NCBI GenBank assembly: GCA_965216845.1
Contig: OZ244200.1
Location: 1,798,001-1,862,000 of the forward strand
Length of the DNA stretch: 64,000 nucleotides
Source: Panacagrimonas sp965216845
GTDB taxonomy: Bacteria > Pseudomonadota > Gammaproteobacteria > Nevskiales > Nevskiaceae
Reading direction: 5' to 3'
The notes under the pieces are model-generated. The model was not told where the DNA came from. It ran no database searches and saw only the letters and a list, made by a program, of their open reading frames with translations. This document shows positions 44,259 to 58,474 of the stretch, piece by piece (within the stretch, counting starts at the first letter, position 1; each line of letters begins with the position of its first letter). The position numbers were made by a program, and so were the translations under genes.

Positions 44259-45158
44259 CTAGGGCTCCATATCCAGCGCCGCCGTCGCGTTACGGCGCTT
44301 GAGGTGGGATCGCAGTCCGATGCAGACGCCGGCGGCGGCGATCACCAACATGCCCACCACATCAAGCAGATGTGGGATGTGGCTGAAAACCAACCAGCCG
44401 AGTAACCCGGCCCAGACCAGCTGCAGGTACAGGATCGGCGCCAGCACGGATGCCTCGGTGCTTTGGTAGGCTGCCGTGAACAGAAAATGACCGGTGGCCG
44501 CGCAGGCGCCGGCCAAGACGAACAGCAGCAGGTGGTCCAGCGGCGGTGTCGGGCCTTCCCAATAGAACGGCAGGCTCGATCCGAACACAATCGAGCCCAC
44601 CACCGCGCTGTAAAACAGCAGCGCGATGGTGGTTTCGCTGGCGGCAAGATTGCGCGACAGTAGCTGGTAGGCGGTCAGCGCAGCCGCAGTGCCCAGGCCG
44701 TAAAGTACGCCAAGCAAATCCATTTCGCCGCCGGGCCTGGCGATCAGCAAAATGCCAAGAAACCCAACAGTCGTAATGGCCCAGTCGGTTGCATCCACAT
44801 GCTCTTTGAGCAACGGGCCCGCCGCCAAAGCCACCATCAAGGGCGAAGTGAAGGCAATGGCCGTGGCCTCGGCCAACGGCAGTTGCTGCAAGGCCAGCGC
44901 CATGAAAATCGTGGCGGCGACCAGGACCAGGCCGCGAACCAGAACCCAGCCGGTCCGCGTCGTTCGGACCAGGGTGCGACCGCGCGTTGGGCCCAGCACC
45001 GCCAACATCAACAGCACGTGGACGAAATAGCGCAGCGCGGAGACGACCGGGACCGGATAATGCGCCACCAGATACTTCATGGTGGCGTCCATGCTGGCGA
45101 AAAACAGCAGCCCGGAGCTGAACAGCAAAACGCCCCGAATGGCGTGGAGGTCCTGCAT
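44259..45158 (-). CDS. EamA-family (DMT) transporter
   Basis: About 299 aa using the ATG at 45158 ('MQDLHAIRGVLLFSSGLLF'), which starts just before TM1; the frame extends to an ATG at 45209 that would add a polar 17-residue leader. Ten TM segments in two EamA repeats are visible (e.g. 'EATAIAFTSPLMVALAA' in repeat 1 and 'STEASVLAPILYLQLVWAGLLGW' in repeat 2). DMT exporters of this type move metabolites out of the cell; the substrate is not predictable. Both flanking genes are separated by more than 100 bp. Confidence 0.85.
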   Translation of the reverse strand: MQDLHAIRGVLLFSSGLLFFASMDATMKYLVAHYPVPVVSALRYFVHVLLMLAVLGPTRGRTLVRTTRTGWVLVRGLVLVAATIFMALALQQLPLAEATAIAFTSPLMVALAAGPLLKEHVDATDWAITTVGFLGILLIARPGGEMDLLGVLYGLGTAAALTAYQLLSRNLAASETTIALLFYSAVVGSIVFGSSLPFYWEGPTPPLDHLLLFVLAGACAATGHFLFTAAYQSTEASVLAPILYLQLVWAGLLGWLVFSHIPHLLDVVGMLVIAAAGVCIGLRSHLKRRNATAALDMEP

Positions 45159-45412
45159 GGGAGCTTGGGCGATCAGTTTTGTTGGCAAGTGCCGCGAACG
45201 ACGCAGCATTCTAGCGCCAGCCGGCTACGGCGATATCAAGGCGCGTCAAATCACTCCGGTCTCAGGCGGTCCCGGGCGTTGGCCCTGATCAGAGCGCGCT
45301 TGTGGTCAAAGCGGTCATGGGCGCGTCAATGCCACCCGCCCATTCGGTGACACCGCCGGCGCCGGAGACGACGGCGGTGGCCCCATGGCCTGGTTGATGG
45401 TGCGCCGCCGGA

Positions 45413-46291
45413 TCAGGCGGCTGCGGAAACCGGCGCGCTGTACTGCTTGGCGATCTGGTCCATCTGCTTGAGATAGTGGCTGTTGTCATCGTCCCAGGGA
45501 TGGAATCCGGGGCGGAAATAGTTGAACCAGGGCCGAACCATTTTCCGCAGGAAACCCACCTCGCCGATGGCCATCCTGTAAAACGAGCGCCAGCCCTTGA
45601 GGTCGGTCAGCTTGCGTTCGTGACGGACGAAATTCAGAAAGTGGGGAATGAACATCGCCCAAAAAATGGCGGTGGCGCTTGCCAGTCCCACGGTGCGGGC
45701 GCCGTAGGCCAGCGGTCCCTTGCCCTGGGTGGCTTCCCAGACGTCGTAGGCCACGCCCTTGTGTTCAGTTTCTTCCAGCGCGTGCCAACGCCACAAGGCG
45801 TCATAACGCGGTTCGGCATTTTCCGACACCCGTGGTTCGCTCAAATAGGCGTCGGCCATGATGGCGGTCAGATGTTCCAGCGCGATGGTGGTGGACAGCC
45901 GAAAAACCGCGGGCGAGTTGTTCTGGAAAAAATCCAGCAGCGTCTTGACGCGCTTTTCGAATACCTCGGCCGACGGCAGGCGCTCGAACATTTTGGCGTT
46001 GTAGTCGTCGTGTTCGCGGCCGTGCATGGCTTCCTGACCGATGAATGCGGTCGCCGCCTTTTTCAGTTCGGGGTCTTGCAGGTGGTCACGATAGTGACGG
46101 ACGGCATCGATAAAAAAGCGCTCGCCCACCGGAATCACCAGCGACATGGTGTTCATCAGGTGTGTGAAATGCACGCCGCCGTCGCCCACCCAATCGTGCA
46201 CATGATCGGCAGGGACATCAAAATGCAGGTCCCGACGAACCGGGCGGACGGATTCGGACTTGGAATGACGGCAGACTTTGCTGGCACTCAT
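45413..46291 (-). CDS. predicted metal-dependent hydrolase (PF10118-type, ferritin-like)
   Basis: 292 aa. Family motifs with Glu/His metal ligands: 'FIGQEAMHGREHDDYN', 'TIALEHLTAIMADA', 'WHALEETEHKGVAYDVW'. These resemble a ferritin-like di-metal helical bundle rather than a classical hydrolase. A hydrophobic stretch near 190-215 and a C-terminal 'FRPGFHPW' are typical of the family. The reaction is unknown; members are frequent in lipid-degrading bacteria. An AAGGAG site precedes the ATG. It is divergent from the TetR gene and shares with it the dyad at 46324-46365, so is very likely its target. Confidence 0.82.
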   Translation of the reverse strand: MSASKVCRHSKSESVRPVRRDLHFDVPADHVHDWVGDGGVHFTHLMNTMSLVIPVGERFFIDAVRHYRDHLQDPELKKAATAFIGQEAMHGREHDDYNAKMFERLPSAEVFEKRVKTLLDFFQNNSPAVFRLSTTIALEHLTAIMADAYLSEPRVSENAEPRYDALWRWHALEETEHKGVAYDVWEATQGKGPLAYGARTVGLASATAIFWAMFIPHFLNFVRHERKLTDLKGWRSFYRMAIGEVGFLRKMVRPWFNYFRPGFHPWDDDNSHYLKQMDQIAKQYSAPVSAAA

Positions 46292-46323
46292 ATGACTGGC
46301 TCCTTGGTGAATCGGGGGTGTAG

Positions 46324-46365
46324 GTATACAATCGTCTACGAAGTGAAATGTAGACGGGCGTATAC
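46324..46365. promoter_or_regulatory. 42-bp dyad operator between TetR and hydrolase genes
   Basis: Perfectly symmetric arrangement: GTATAC, 3 bp, CGTCTAC, 10 bp, GTAGACG, 3 bp, GTATAC. The four boxes start at 46324, 46333, 46350 and 46360, with GTATAC and GTCTAC/GTAGAC related and 10 bp apart on each side. The site lies in the 130-bp divergent promoter region, as expected for autoregulation by a TetR protein and control of the hydrolase gene. Confidence 0.7.
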
Positions 46366-46421
46366 GTCGTTGTCAACCAGTTTTGTGCCATTAAGCACTG
46401 TAACGGTTACATATCATTGAA

Positions 46422-47156
46422 ATGGTGAGACTTTCTGACAAATCCAGCGGTTCGGGACAGGCCAAGGTCAAGCCAGGGCAGGGTCGTCAACGGCTCATGG
46501 ACGCGGCATTGGAGCTGGCCGCGAGCACACGCAGCCTTGCCTCGCTGGGTTTGCGCGAAGTTGCGCGCCATGCCGGTCTCAATCCCAACACTTTCTATCG
46601 TCATTTCAAGAACTTCGACGAACTTGGCCTGGCCATGATCCAAGAGCTTGGGGTGGATTTGCGGCAGGGCTTGCGCGCGCGTCGGCTGCAAGCGGCGGCG
46701 GATGGGTTTCGATTGTCCGACAGCGGCGATCCGGCGCAACGCATCGAGCAGGCGCAGGATGTGATTCGACAGTCCATCAGTCTGGTGCTGGATTCAACCA
46801 CCGATCACCAGAGTGCTTATATCGTCGGTATCCGTGAGCTGTTCGGAACCTCGCCGGTGTTGCGCAAGGCGGTGCGTCAGCTATTGGAGGATATTGCCAT
46901 CGACATGAGAGATGACCTGCTCGGCGTGCTGGAGCTGCCGGGCGTTACCGATGAGCAGATGCATGAAATTGCCTTCGCGGTGATTCGGCAGATGGTGTTC
47001 TTTTCCATGGATTATCTGGAGCAACCCGAACGGCGCGATCAAATCCGGCGGCAGGCGGAGCGGTTCATCCTGATGCTGTTCTGGGGTGCGCTGGCGGCCA
47101 AGGCGCCGGAACTGGTGCTGGCCTCCGGCGCGCGTTTTCCGAGCTTTGACGAGTAG
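46422..47156 (+). CDS. TetR-family regulator, FabR-like
   Basis: 244 aa. The N-terminal helix-turn-helix 'LGLREVARHAGLNPNTFYRHFKNFDELGLAMIQELG' closely resembles FabR, which controls unsaturated fatty acid synthesis in Escherichia coli. The C-terminal ligand domain is helical. Likely ligand an acyl thioester (inference from family). The ATG at 46422 has no strong ribosome binding site. It is divergent from the metal-dependent hydrolase gene and followed after 3 bp by a small conserved gene. The palindromic site at 46324-46365 is the probable operator. Confidence 0.85.
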   Translation: MVRLSDKSSGSGQAKVKPGQGRQRLMDAALELAASTRSLASLGLREVARHAGLNPNTFYRHFKNFDELGLAMIQELGVDLRQGLRARRLQAAADGFRLSDSGDPAQRIEQAQDVIRQSISLVLDSTTDHQSAYIVGIRELFGTSPVLRKAVRQLLEDIAIDMRDDLLGVLELPGVTDEQMHEIAFAVIRQMVFFSMDYLEQPERRDQIRRQAERFILMLFWGALAAKAPELVLASGARFPSFDE

Positions 47157-47159
47157 CGC

Positions 47160-47753
47160 ATGGAAGACTGGGTGCGTCGAGCGTTGGAGAAGTGGCCGAA
47201 CGTGCCGCACCTGTATGGCTGGTTGTCGCTTGATCGGCGTGGCCGTTGGCGCGTCAGGGACGCGTTGATCACGCGGCCGCAGATCATCGAAACCATCAAT
47301 CGAAACTATGCTTGTGACCACCGCGGTTGCTGGTATTTCCAAAATGGTCCACAACGGGGATACGTGGCGCTGGCGTATGCACCGCTGATTCTTCACGTGG
47401 GGGATGAGGTTGGCGAACGGCTCCGAACCCACAACGGTTTGTCGGTGCAGGCGATTAATGCGCTGTATCTGGACCAGGAAGGGGCTTTGCTGGCCGCTAC
47501 CGAACACGGCGCGGCCCTGTTCGCTGATCAGGACCTGGTGACGGTTTGCGCCAGGATCACCAACGCTGCGGGTCAATCGGTGTCAGACGAAGATCTGATC
47601 AAGGCGCTGGATCTGGCCAGCGGCGCGCAGACCGCACTGTCCTGGCAGTGGCGCGATCAAAGGGTTTGCATCAGGCGGCTGGATCAGTCCCAAGCGCCGG
47701 AAAAGCTCGGTTTCGTCCGTGTTCCGCAGCCCCCGGGCGAAAAAGATTCGTAG
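47160..47753 (+). CDS. conserved protein of unknown function downstream of FabR-like regulator
   Basis: 197 aa soluble protein starting 3 bp after the TetR stop, so co-transcribed. The N-terminus 'WPNVPHLYGWLSLDRRGRWRVRDALITRPQIIETINRNY' is the type of stretch found in small conserved proteins of unknown function in gammaproteobacteria; I cannot name the family with certainty. No signal peptide or TM segment. Its position suggests a link with the lipid-related regulon. Confidence 0.68.
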   Translation: MEDWVRRALEKWPNVPHLYGWLSLDRRGRWRVRDALITRPQIIETINRNYACDHRGCWYFQNGPQRGYVALAYAPLILHVGDEVGERLRTHNGLSVQAINALYLDQEGALLAATEHGAALFADQDLVTVCARITNAAGQSVSDEDLIKALDLASGAQTALSWQWRDQRVCIRRLDQSQAPEKLGFVRVPQPPGEKDS

Positions 47754-47779
47754 ACGAACGCATGATGGCAACGTAGAAT
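47751..47779 (+). promoter_or_regulatory. carA promoter candidate
   Basis: TAGACG (47751-47756), 17-bp spacer, TAGAAT (47774-47779). The same -35 variant occurs in the tRNA-Met promoter. Predicted transcription start near 47786, about 86 bp before carA. Confidence 0.5.
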
Positions 47780-47794
47780 CGGCGCTCGATTCCG

Positions 47795-47819
47795 CTTGGG
47801 GGGCATTATGCCCCCCAAG
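47795..47819 (+). promoter_or_regulatory. strong leader hairpin before carA
   Basis: Perfect 12-bp inverted repeat (CTTGGGGGGCAT on the left arm, its complement on the right) around one central base. It would form at the very 5' end of the carAB transcript. No T-run follows, so it is not a simple terminator; it may act in leader control or mRNA stability. Confidence 0.6.
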
Positions 47820-47871
47820 TCATATGCGGCCCGCGATAAGGGCGCGAAACTGTCAACAACGAATCGAGTCG

Positions 47872-49003
47872 ATGAATAACCTCAAACCCGCTGTCCTGGC
47901 ACTGGCCGACGGCAGTCTTTTCCACGGCTATTCGATTGGGGCGACCGGACGAGTGAGCGGTGAGGTGGTGTTCAACACCGCCATGACCGGTTATCAGGAA
48001 ATCCTTACGGATACCTCCTATCGCCAGCAAATCGTCACGCTGACCTATCCGCATATTGGCAACGTCGGCAGCAACGTTCTGGATACCGAGTCCGACCGCG
48101 TGCAACTCGCGGGCTTGGTGCTGCGCGAGGTGCCGCGCGCGGCCAGCAACTTTCGTTCGACGCAGAATTTTTCCGACTACCTGCGGGCCGAAAAAGTGGT
48201 GGCGATCGGGGGAATTGATACCCGACGTCTGACGCGCATCCTGCGCGACAAGGGCGCGCAGAACGGTTGTATCGCCGCCGGTGGTCGTATCAGTGAAAAA
48301 GTGGCGATTGCCAAGGCGCGGGAGTTTCCCGGCCTGGCCGGCATGAATCTGGCGGGTGAGGTCAGTACCTCAAGCGCCTATGGCTGGAATCAGGGCAGTT
48401 GGGAGCTGAAAACGAATGCGCAAAGCACACCGCAAACCGATCGATTTCACGTGGTGGTCTACGACTTTGGCGTCAAGCGCAATATTCTGCGCATGCTGGT
48501 TGATCGCGGTTGCCGATTGACGGTGGTGCCGGCCGATACTTCGGCCCGCGAGGTGCTCAAACGCAAGCCCGACGGCATCATGCTGTCCAACGGTCCGGGT
48601 GATCCGGAGCCTTGTGGTGATGCCATCGAGGCAGTGCGCAAGTTGCTGGATTCGGGCAAGCCGATGTTCGGTATCTGTCTGGGTCATCAGATTCTGAGCC
48701 TGGCCGCCGGCGCGCAGACCCTGAAGATGAAGTTCGGCCATCACGGCGCCAACCACCCGGTGCAGGACCTGGAAACGGGCCGGGTGCTCATCACCAGTCA
48801 GAATCACGGTTTTTCCGTGGACGAATCCAGCTTGCCGGCGCAGGTGGAAGTCACCCACCGCTCATTGTTCGACGGCAGCAATCAGGGCATTCGCCTGAAA
48901 AACGCACCTGCGTTCGGGTTCCAGGGCCATCCCGAAGCCAGCCCCGGTCCGCACGATCTGGATTATCTGTTTGACCGCTTTGTGGATTCGATGGAGAAGG
49001 CCC

Positions 49004-49011
<8 letters not shown>
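47872..49011 (+). CDS. carA: carbamoyl-phosphate synthase small subunit
   Basis: 379 aa. Supplies ammonia from glutamine to CarB for arginine and pyrimidine synthesis. N-terminal 'ALADGSLFHGYSIGATG', and a class I glutamine amidotransferase domain with nucleophile C269 ('MFGICLGHQIL', the same position as in Escherichia coli) and the His/Glu pair in 'GFQGHPEASPGPHD'. The ATG at 47872 gives the usual start. It overlaps the carB GTG by 8 bp, giving a coupled carAB operon. Confidence 0.97.
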
Positions 49012-52222
<3,211 letters not shown>

Positions 52223-52236
52223 GAGATAATCAGCGC

Positions 52237-52301
52237 CGCGAAGCGGTTTATCTTCGCGTGAAACCCCGGCTTGGGTACGGTCATCGTACCCATGGGGTTT
52301 T
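52237..52301 (+). terminator. tandem hairpins between carB and greA
   Basis: A first stem CGCGAAG/CTTCGCG (52237-52258) is followed by a longer one: AAACCCC (52261-52267) pairs with GGGGTTT (52294-52300), with an inner TGGGTACG/CGTACCCA stem, ending in a short T-run. It is probably the carAB terminator, and possibly a leader attenuator for greA, which starts 34 bp later. Confidence 0.6.
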
Positions 52302-52334
52302 GCTTTGCTATTTGCATTCAGGATTACGGAAGTC

Positions 52335-52811
52335 ATGAGTAAAACGCCCATTACCGTGCGCGGCGCGGAGCAACTGAGAGAAGAGCTGCGGCACCTGAAG
52401 TCTGAGCAGCGGCCCAAGGTGATTGCCGCCATCGCCGAGGCGCGTTCGCACGGGGATCTCAAGGAAAACGCCGAATATCACGCCGCGCGCGAGCAACAGG
52501 GCTTCGTCGAGGGCCGCATCGCGGAAATCGAGAGCAAGCTGGGCAACGCGCAGATCATCGACGTGCGCAAACTGCCCACCGACGGTCGGGTGGTGTTCGG
52601 CAGCACCGTCAATGTGGCGGACGTGAACACCGGCGACGAAAGCCGATATCAAATCGTCGGCGAGGATGAGGCCGACTCCAAGGCCGGTTTGATTTCCTAC
52701 AGCTCACCCATGGCCAAGGCCTTGATCGGCAAGATTGAAGGCGATGTGGCGCTGGTCCGCGCCCCTGGTGGTGAACGCGAACTGGAAATCGTCAGCGTCG
52801 AATACAACTGA
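52335..52811 (+). CDS. greA: transcription elongation factor GreA
   Basis: 158 aa, the standard length when started at the ATG at 52335 (GGAAG just upstream); the frame is open 10 codons further. The N-terminal coiled coil has 'GDLKENAEYHAAREQQGFVEGRI' with the acidic tip that enters the RNA polymerase channel, and the C-terminal FKBP-like domain ends 'APGGERELEIVSVEYN'. It rescues backtracked polymerase by stimulating RNA cleavage. First gene of the block leading to ftsH. Confidence 0.97.
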   Translation: MSKTPITVRGAEQLREELRHLKSEQRPKVIAAIAEARSHGDLKENAEYHAAREQQGFVEGRIAEIESKLGNAQIIDVRKLPTDGRVVFGSTVNVADVNTGDESRYQIVGEDEADSKAGLISYSSPMAKALIGKIEGDVALVRAPGGERELEIVSVEYN

Positions 52812-52834
52812 TTCACGGTCCCGGTGCGCCTGAC

Positions 52835-53467
52835 ATGAGTCGCAAGCGCAGCGCCAGTTCCAGCCGCTGGTTGGCCGAGCACGAAAAGGACCTCCATGTG
52901 CAACGGGCGCGCGAGCTTGGCTATCGGTCGCGCGCGGTGTTCAAGCTCGAAGAAATCCAGCGCAAGGATCAGATTCTCAAAGCCGGGATGACCGTGGTGG
53001 ACTTGGGTGCCGCCCCTGGGGGCTGGTCGCAGATGGCGCGGCCCCTGCTTGGCAAAAATGGCACATTGATCGCTCTGGACATTCTGCCGATGGCGCCGTT
53101 GAAGGACGTCACGTTCATCCAGGGAGACTTCCGCGATACGGCCTGCCTGCAAGCCGTCGAAGCGGCCCTCAAGGGGCGGTGCAGCCTTGACCTTGTAATG
53201 TCGGATATGGCCCCCAATGTTTCGGGTATCGGCGTCGCGGATCAGGCGGCGGCCATCTATCTCAACGAACTGGCGATGGATTTTGCCCAACAACACTTGC
53301 GTCCCAAAGGCAGTCTGCTGATGAAGGTGTTTGACGGTGACGGCTTTGACGGCCTCAGACAGGCGATTCGCGCGCGGTTCGCCAGTGTGACGGTTCGAAA
53401 GCCAACGGCTTCACGCCCGCGCAGCCGTGAGCTTTATCTGCTGGCGCGGAACTTCAACGGGGTGTAA
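52835..53467 (+). CDS. rlmE: 23S rRNA 2'-O-ribose methyltransferase RlmE (FtsJ)
   Basis: 210 aa. SAM-binding 'VVDLGAAPGGWSQ' and the catalytic tetrad K37 ('RAVFKLEE'), D124 ('VMSDMAPNVSG'), K164 ('LLMKVFDGDG') and E199 ('SRELYLLAR') are all present. It methylates U2552 of 23S rRNA. The gene precedes ftsH by about 50 bp, the usual rlmE-ftsH pairing. Confidence 0.97.
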   Translation: MSRKRSASSSRWLAEHEKDLHVQRARELGYRSRAVFKLEEIQRKDQILKAGMTVVDLGAAPGGWSQMARPLLGKNGTLIALDILPMAPLKDVTFIQGDFRDTACLQAVEAALKGRCSLDLVMSDMAPNVSGIGVADQAAAIYLNELAMDFAQQHLRPKGSLLMKVFDGDGFDGLRQAIRARFASVTVRKPTASRPRSRELYLLARNFNGV

Positions 53468-53519
53468 TGTGGTACCTGTCGCCGGACACAAAATCACCGG
53501 TATCCGAAGGTAGATTGAC

Positions 53520-55445
<1,926 letters not shown>

Positions 55446-55478
55446 GGGCCTGGCGGGCACGACGCTCGCGACGCAAGA

Positions 55479-56318
55479 GTGGAATTACTGATCAGGGGCG
55501 AGCTTCGCAGCTTTGCCGAGCCGGTGGTGATGGGCGTGCTCAATTGCACGCCCGATTCCTTTTCCGACGGTGGTCGCTATGCCACCGTGGACACCGGCTT
55601 GCGCCGCGCCCAGCAAATGGTGGATCAGGGTGCGCAAATCATCGATGTCGGCGGTGAATCCTCGCGCCCGGGCGCCGAGCCGGTGAGTGCGTCGGAGGAG
55701 CTGGAGCGGGTGGTTCCGATCATTGAGGCCATCGCACAAACCAGCGATGTCGTGATTTCCGTTGACAGCACCAAGCCGGCGGTGATGCGCGCCGCTTGCC
55801 AGGCCGGCGCTGGGTTGATCAACGATATCAATGCATTGCGCGAAGAGCACGCCGTCGAAGCGGCGTTGGCCTGCGGCGCCGCTGTCTGCCTGATGCACAT
55901 GCAGGGCCAGCCGCGCAACATGCAAGTGCAGCCGCATTACGCCGATGTCGTGACCCAGGTCAGCGAGTTTTTGGTGGATCGCACCAATGCGTGCGTGGCG
56001 GCCGGAATGGATCGGCGTTCGTTGCTGTTGGATCCGGGGTTTGGATTTGGAAAGTCGCTACACCACAATCTGCAACTTCTGGCCGGAATCCGGCGAGTCG
56101 TGGACCTTGGCTTGCCGGTGCTTGTGGGTCTGTCACGAAAATCGATGTTTGAAAAACTGCTTGGCTTGGGCGTTGATGAACGTGGCCCCGCCGGCCTGTC
56201 TGCCGCGCTGTGGGCGGCCACGCATGGCGTATCGGTGATTCGCACGCATGACGTGGCGGAAACGGTACAGGCGATGGCGGTGCTGAACGCGATTCACAAT
56301 GTCGGAGGTGATGCTTGA
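55479..56318 (+). CDS. folP: dihydropteroate synthase
   Basis: 279 aa, GTG start. TIM-barrel enzyme of folate synthesis joining p-aminobenzoate to the pterin pyrophosphate. Signatures 'MGVLNCTPDSFSDGGRY' and 'IIDVGGESSRPGAEPVS' match the family, and the C-terminal 'IRTHDVAETVQAM' holds the pterin/phosphate-binding His. Its stop overlaps the glmM start (TTGA). Confidence 0.96.
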   Translation: MELLIRGELRSFAEPVVMGVLNCTPDSFSDGGRYATVDTGLRRAQQMVDQGAQIIDVGGESSRPGAEPVSASEELERVVPIIEAIAQTSDVVISVDSTKPAVMRAACQAGAGLINDINALREEHAVEAALACGAAVCLMHMQGQPRNMQVQPHYADVVTQVSEFLVDRTNACVAAGMDRRSLLLDPGFGFGKSLHHNLQLLAGIRRVVDLGLPVLVGLSRKSMFEKLLGLGVDERGPAGLSAALWAATHGVSVIRTHDVAETVQAMAVLNAIHNVGGDA

Positions 56319-57661
56319 GTCGGAAATATTTCGGGACCGATGGCATCCGCGGGGCGGTGGGTTCGCTGCACATGAATGCGGCGTTCGCGCTCAAGCTTGG
56401 CTGGGCGGCCGGACGTGCCTTGACTGGCGGTGATGGCGCGCGTGTGCTGATCGGAAAAGACACGAGGCGTTCGGGCTACATGTTCGAGTCGGCGTTGGAG
56501 GCCGGTTTGTCATCGGCCGGTGTGGACGTGGACCTGCTCGGGCCGCTGCCCACCCCCGGGGTTGCCTATCTGACGCGCGCCTTGCGAGCGGATGCAGGTA
56601 TTGTGATTTCGGCTTCTCACAATCCACACCATGACAATGGCTTCAAGTTCTTCGGCGCCGATGGCTACAAACTGTCAGACGCCATTGAGCTGCAAATCGA
56701 AAAGCTGCTGGATTCCGAGCCGCAAACCGTTGAGGCGTCGCGTTTGGGCAGTGCGCGTCGGATAGACGACGCCAACGGGCGGTACATCGAATTTTGCAAG
56801 TCCACTTTCCCCGCGCAGCGCAACCTCAATGGCATGCGCTTGGTCTTGGATTGCGCCCAGGGTGCGGCTTATCGTGTAGCGCCGGCGGTGTTTGAAGAGC
56901 TGGGCGCGGAGGTAGCGGTGATCGGAAACACACCCGACGGGCTCAACATCAACCAGGATTGCGGCTCCACGCACCTGCAGGCGCTGGCGGCCGCGGTTCA
57001 GGCGCAAGGCGCGGATCTGGGCGTCGCCTTTGATGGCGACGCTGATCGCTGTCTGATGGTTGGGCCCGACGGCGCGACGCTGGACGGCGATGATTTGCTC
57101 TACATCATCGCCCGTCATCGCGCGGACAACGGCCGGCTGCGCGGGCCGGTCGTCGGTACGCTGATGAGCAACCTGGGCCTGGAGCAGGCGTTGCAGCAAA
57201 TGGGCAGCAAGTTGTTGCGCGCCAAGGTGGGTGATCGCCATGTGCTGGAATTGCTGAAACAACACGATGCAGAACTGGGCGGGGAAAGCTCGGGGCACAC
57301 GATTTGTCTGGACTTGAGTACCGCCGGCGACGGCGTCATTACCGCGCTGCAGGTGCTGGCGGCAATGATCCAAAGCGGGCAGGGCACTGTTGAGCTGACT
57401 GCGGACCTGCAAAAGTTTCCTCAGGTATTGATCAACGTCAAAGTCAGCGGTTCGGCCCAGGCCTTGATCGAGAGAGGAGAAATTCAAGTGGCAGCGTCGC
57501 AGGCCGAACGCGCGCTGGGCGGACACGGGCGGCTGCTGCTGCGCGCATCGGGCACCGAGCCGCTGGTGCGCGTCATGGTGGAAGCCGAGGATCAGGCAAT
57601 GGCCGACTCGGTTGCCCAGCAATTGGCGGCGGTTGTTCGTGAATGCGCCGCAACGAATTAA
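56315..57661 (+). CDS. glmM: phosphoglucosamine mutase
   Basis: 448 aa, TTG start overlapping the folP stop. Active-site phosphoserine S101 in 'IVISASHNPHHDNG', Mg loop 'VAFDGDADRCLM', sugar-binding 'GGESSGHTI', phosphate-binding 'RASGTEPLVRVMVEA'. It converts glucosamine-6-phosphate to the 1-phosphate for peptidoglycan and LPS precursors. Confidence 0.97.
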   Translation: MSRKYFGTDGIRGAVGSLHMNAAFALKLGWAAGRALTGGDGARVLIGKDTRRSGYMFESALEAGLSSAGVDVDLLGPLPTPGVAYLTRALRADAGIVISASHNPHHDNGFKFFGADGYKLSDAIELQIEKLLDSEPQTVEASRLGSARRIDDANGRYIEFCKSTFPAQRNLNGMRLVLDCAQGAAYRVAPAVFEELGAEVAVIGNTPDGLNINQDCGSTHLQALAAAVQAQGADLGVAFDGDADRCLMVGPDGATLDGDDLLYIIARHRADNGRLRGPVVGTLMSNLGLEQALQQMGSKLLRAKVGDRHVLELLKQHDAELGGESSGHTICLDLSTAGDGVITALQVLAAMIQSGQGTVELTADLQKFPQVLINVKVSGSAQALIERGEIQVAASQAERALGGHGRLLLRASGTEPLVRVMVEAEDQAMADSVAQQLAAVVRECAATN

Positions 57662-57688
57662 TGGCGAACAAACATCAGGGAGATGACG

Positions 57689-58459
57689 ATGAGTAGACGT
57701 TTCATGGTTGCCGGCAACTGGAAGATGAACGGCAGCTCGGCACAGAACGAGGCGTTGGTGTCGGGCATTACGCAGGGCGCGTCGGCCTGCTCGGCGGTGG
57801 AAATGCTGATTTGCCCTCCGTCGGTCTATCTGAGCAGCGTGGCGGAACAGCTTGCGGGTACCGACATCGCACTGGGGGGGCAGAATCTGAGCGATCAGAC
57901 AAAGGCTGGTGCGTTCACCGGCGAGGTTCTCGGCGGCATGTTGAAAGACTGTGGCTGCAGTCACGTGATCGTCGGACATTCCGAACGCCGCGCTTATTAC
58001 GGGGAGTCGGATGAGGTCGTGGCCAACAAACTGAAGGCAGCGCAAGCTCAGGGGCTTCATCCCATTCTGTGTGTGGGGGAAACGCTACAAGCGCGCGAAT
58101 CCGGCGACACCGAGTCGGTGCTGGAGCGGCAACTGACTGCGGTACTGGACGCCGCCGGCGTGGCCTGTTTTGCCGGCGCCACCATTGCTTACGAACCAGT
58201 GTGGGCCATTGGCACCGGAAAAACCGCCAGTACCGAGCAGGCGCAAGCCGCGCACGCTTTTCTGCGTGACCTGATTGCACTGCAGGATGCTAAAATCGCC
58301 AGTTCCCTGCGGATTCTTTACGGCGGAAGTGTGAAGCCGAGTAACGCCGCAGAGCTGTTCGCGCAAAAAGACGTGGACGGCGGCCTGATCGGTGGCGCAT
58401 CGCTCAAGGCGGAGGATTTTCTCGCAATTTGTAACGCCGCACAGGCGCATTCGGCTTAG
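57689..58459 (+). CDS. tpiA: triosephosphate isomerase
   Basis: About 256 aa. Two ATGs are possible (57683 and 57689); AGGGAG at 57677-57682 is directly adjacent to the first but correctly spaced from the second, so I choose 57689 ('MSRRFMVAGNWKMNG'). Catalytic residues: Lys in 'NWKMNG', His in 'VGHSERR', Glu in 'AYEPVWAIGTG'; phosphate loop 'LYGGSVKPSN'. Glycolytic enzyme; precedes secG by 15 bp. Confidence 0.97.
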   Translation: MSRRFMVAGNWKMNGSSAQNEALVSGITQGASACSAVEMLICPPSVYLSSVAEQLAGTDIALGGQNLSDQTKAGAFTGEVLGGMLKDCGCSHVIVGHSERRAYYGESDEVVANKLKAAQAQGLHPILCVGETLQARESGDTESVLERQLTAVLDAAGVACFAGATIAYEPVWAIGTGKTASTEQAQAAHAFLRDLIALQDAKIASSLRILYGGSVKPSNAAELFAQKDVDGGLIGGASLKAEDFLAICNAAQAHSA

Positions 58460-58474
58460 CTAAAGGTTCAAGGC

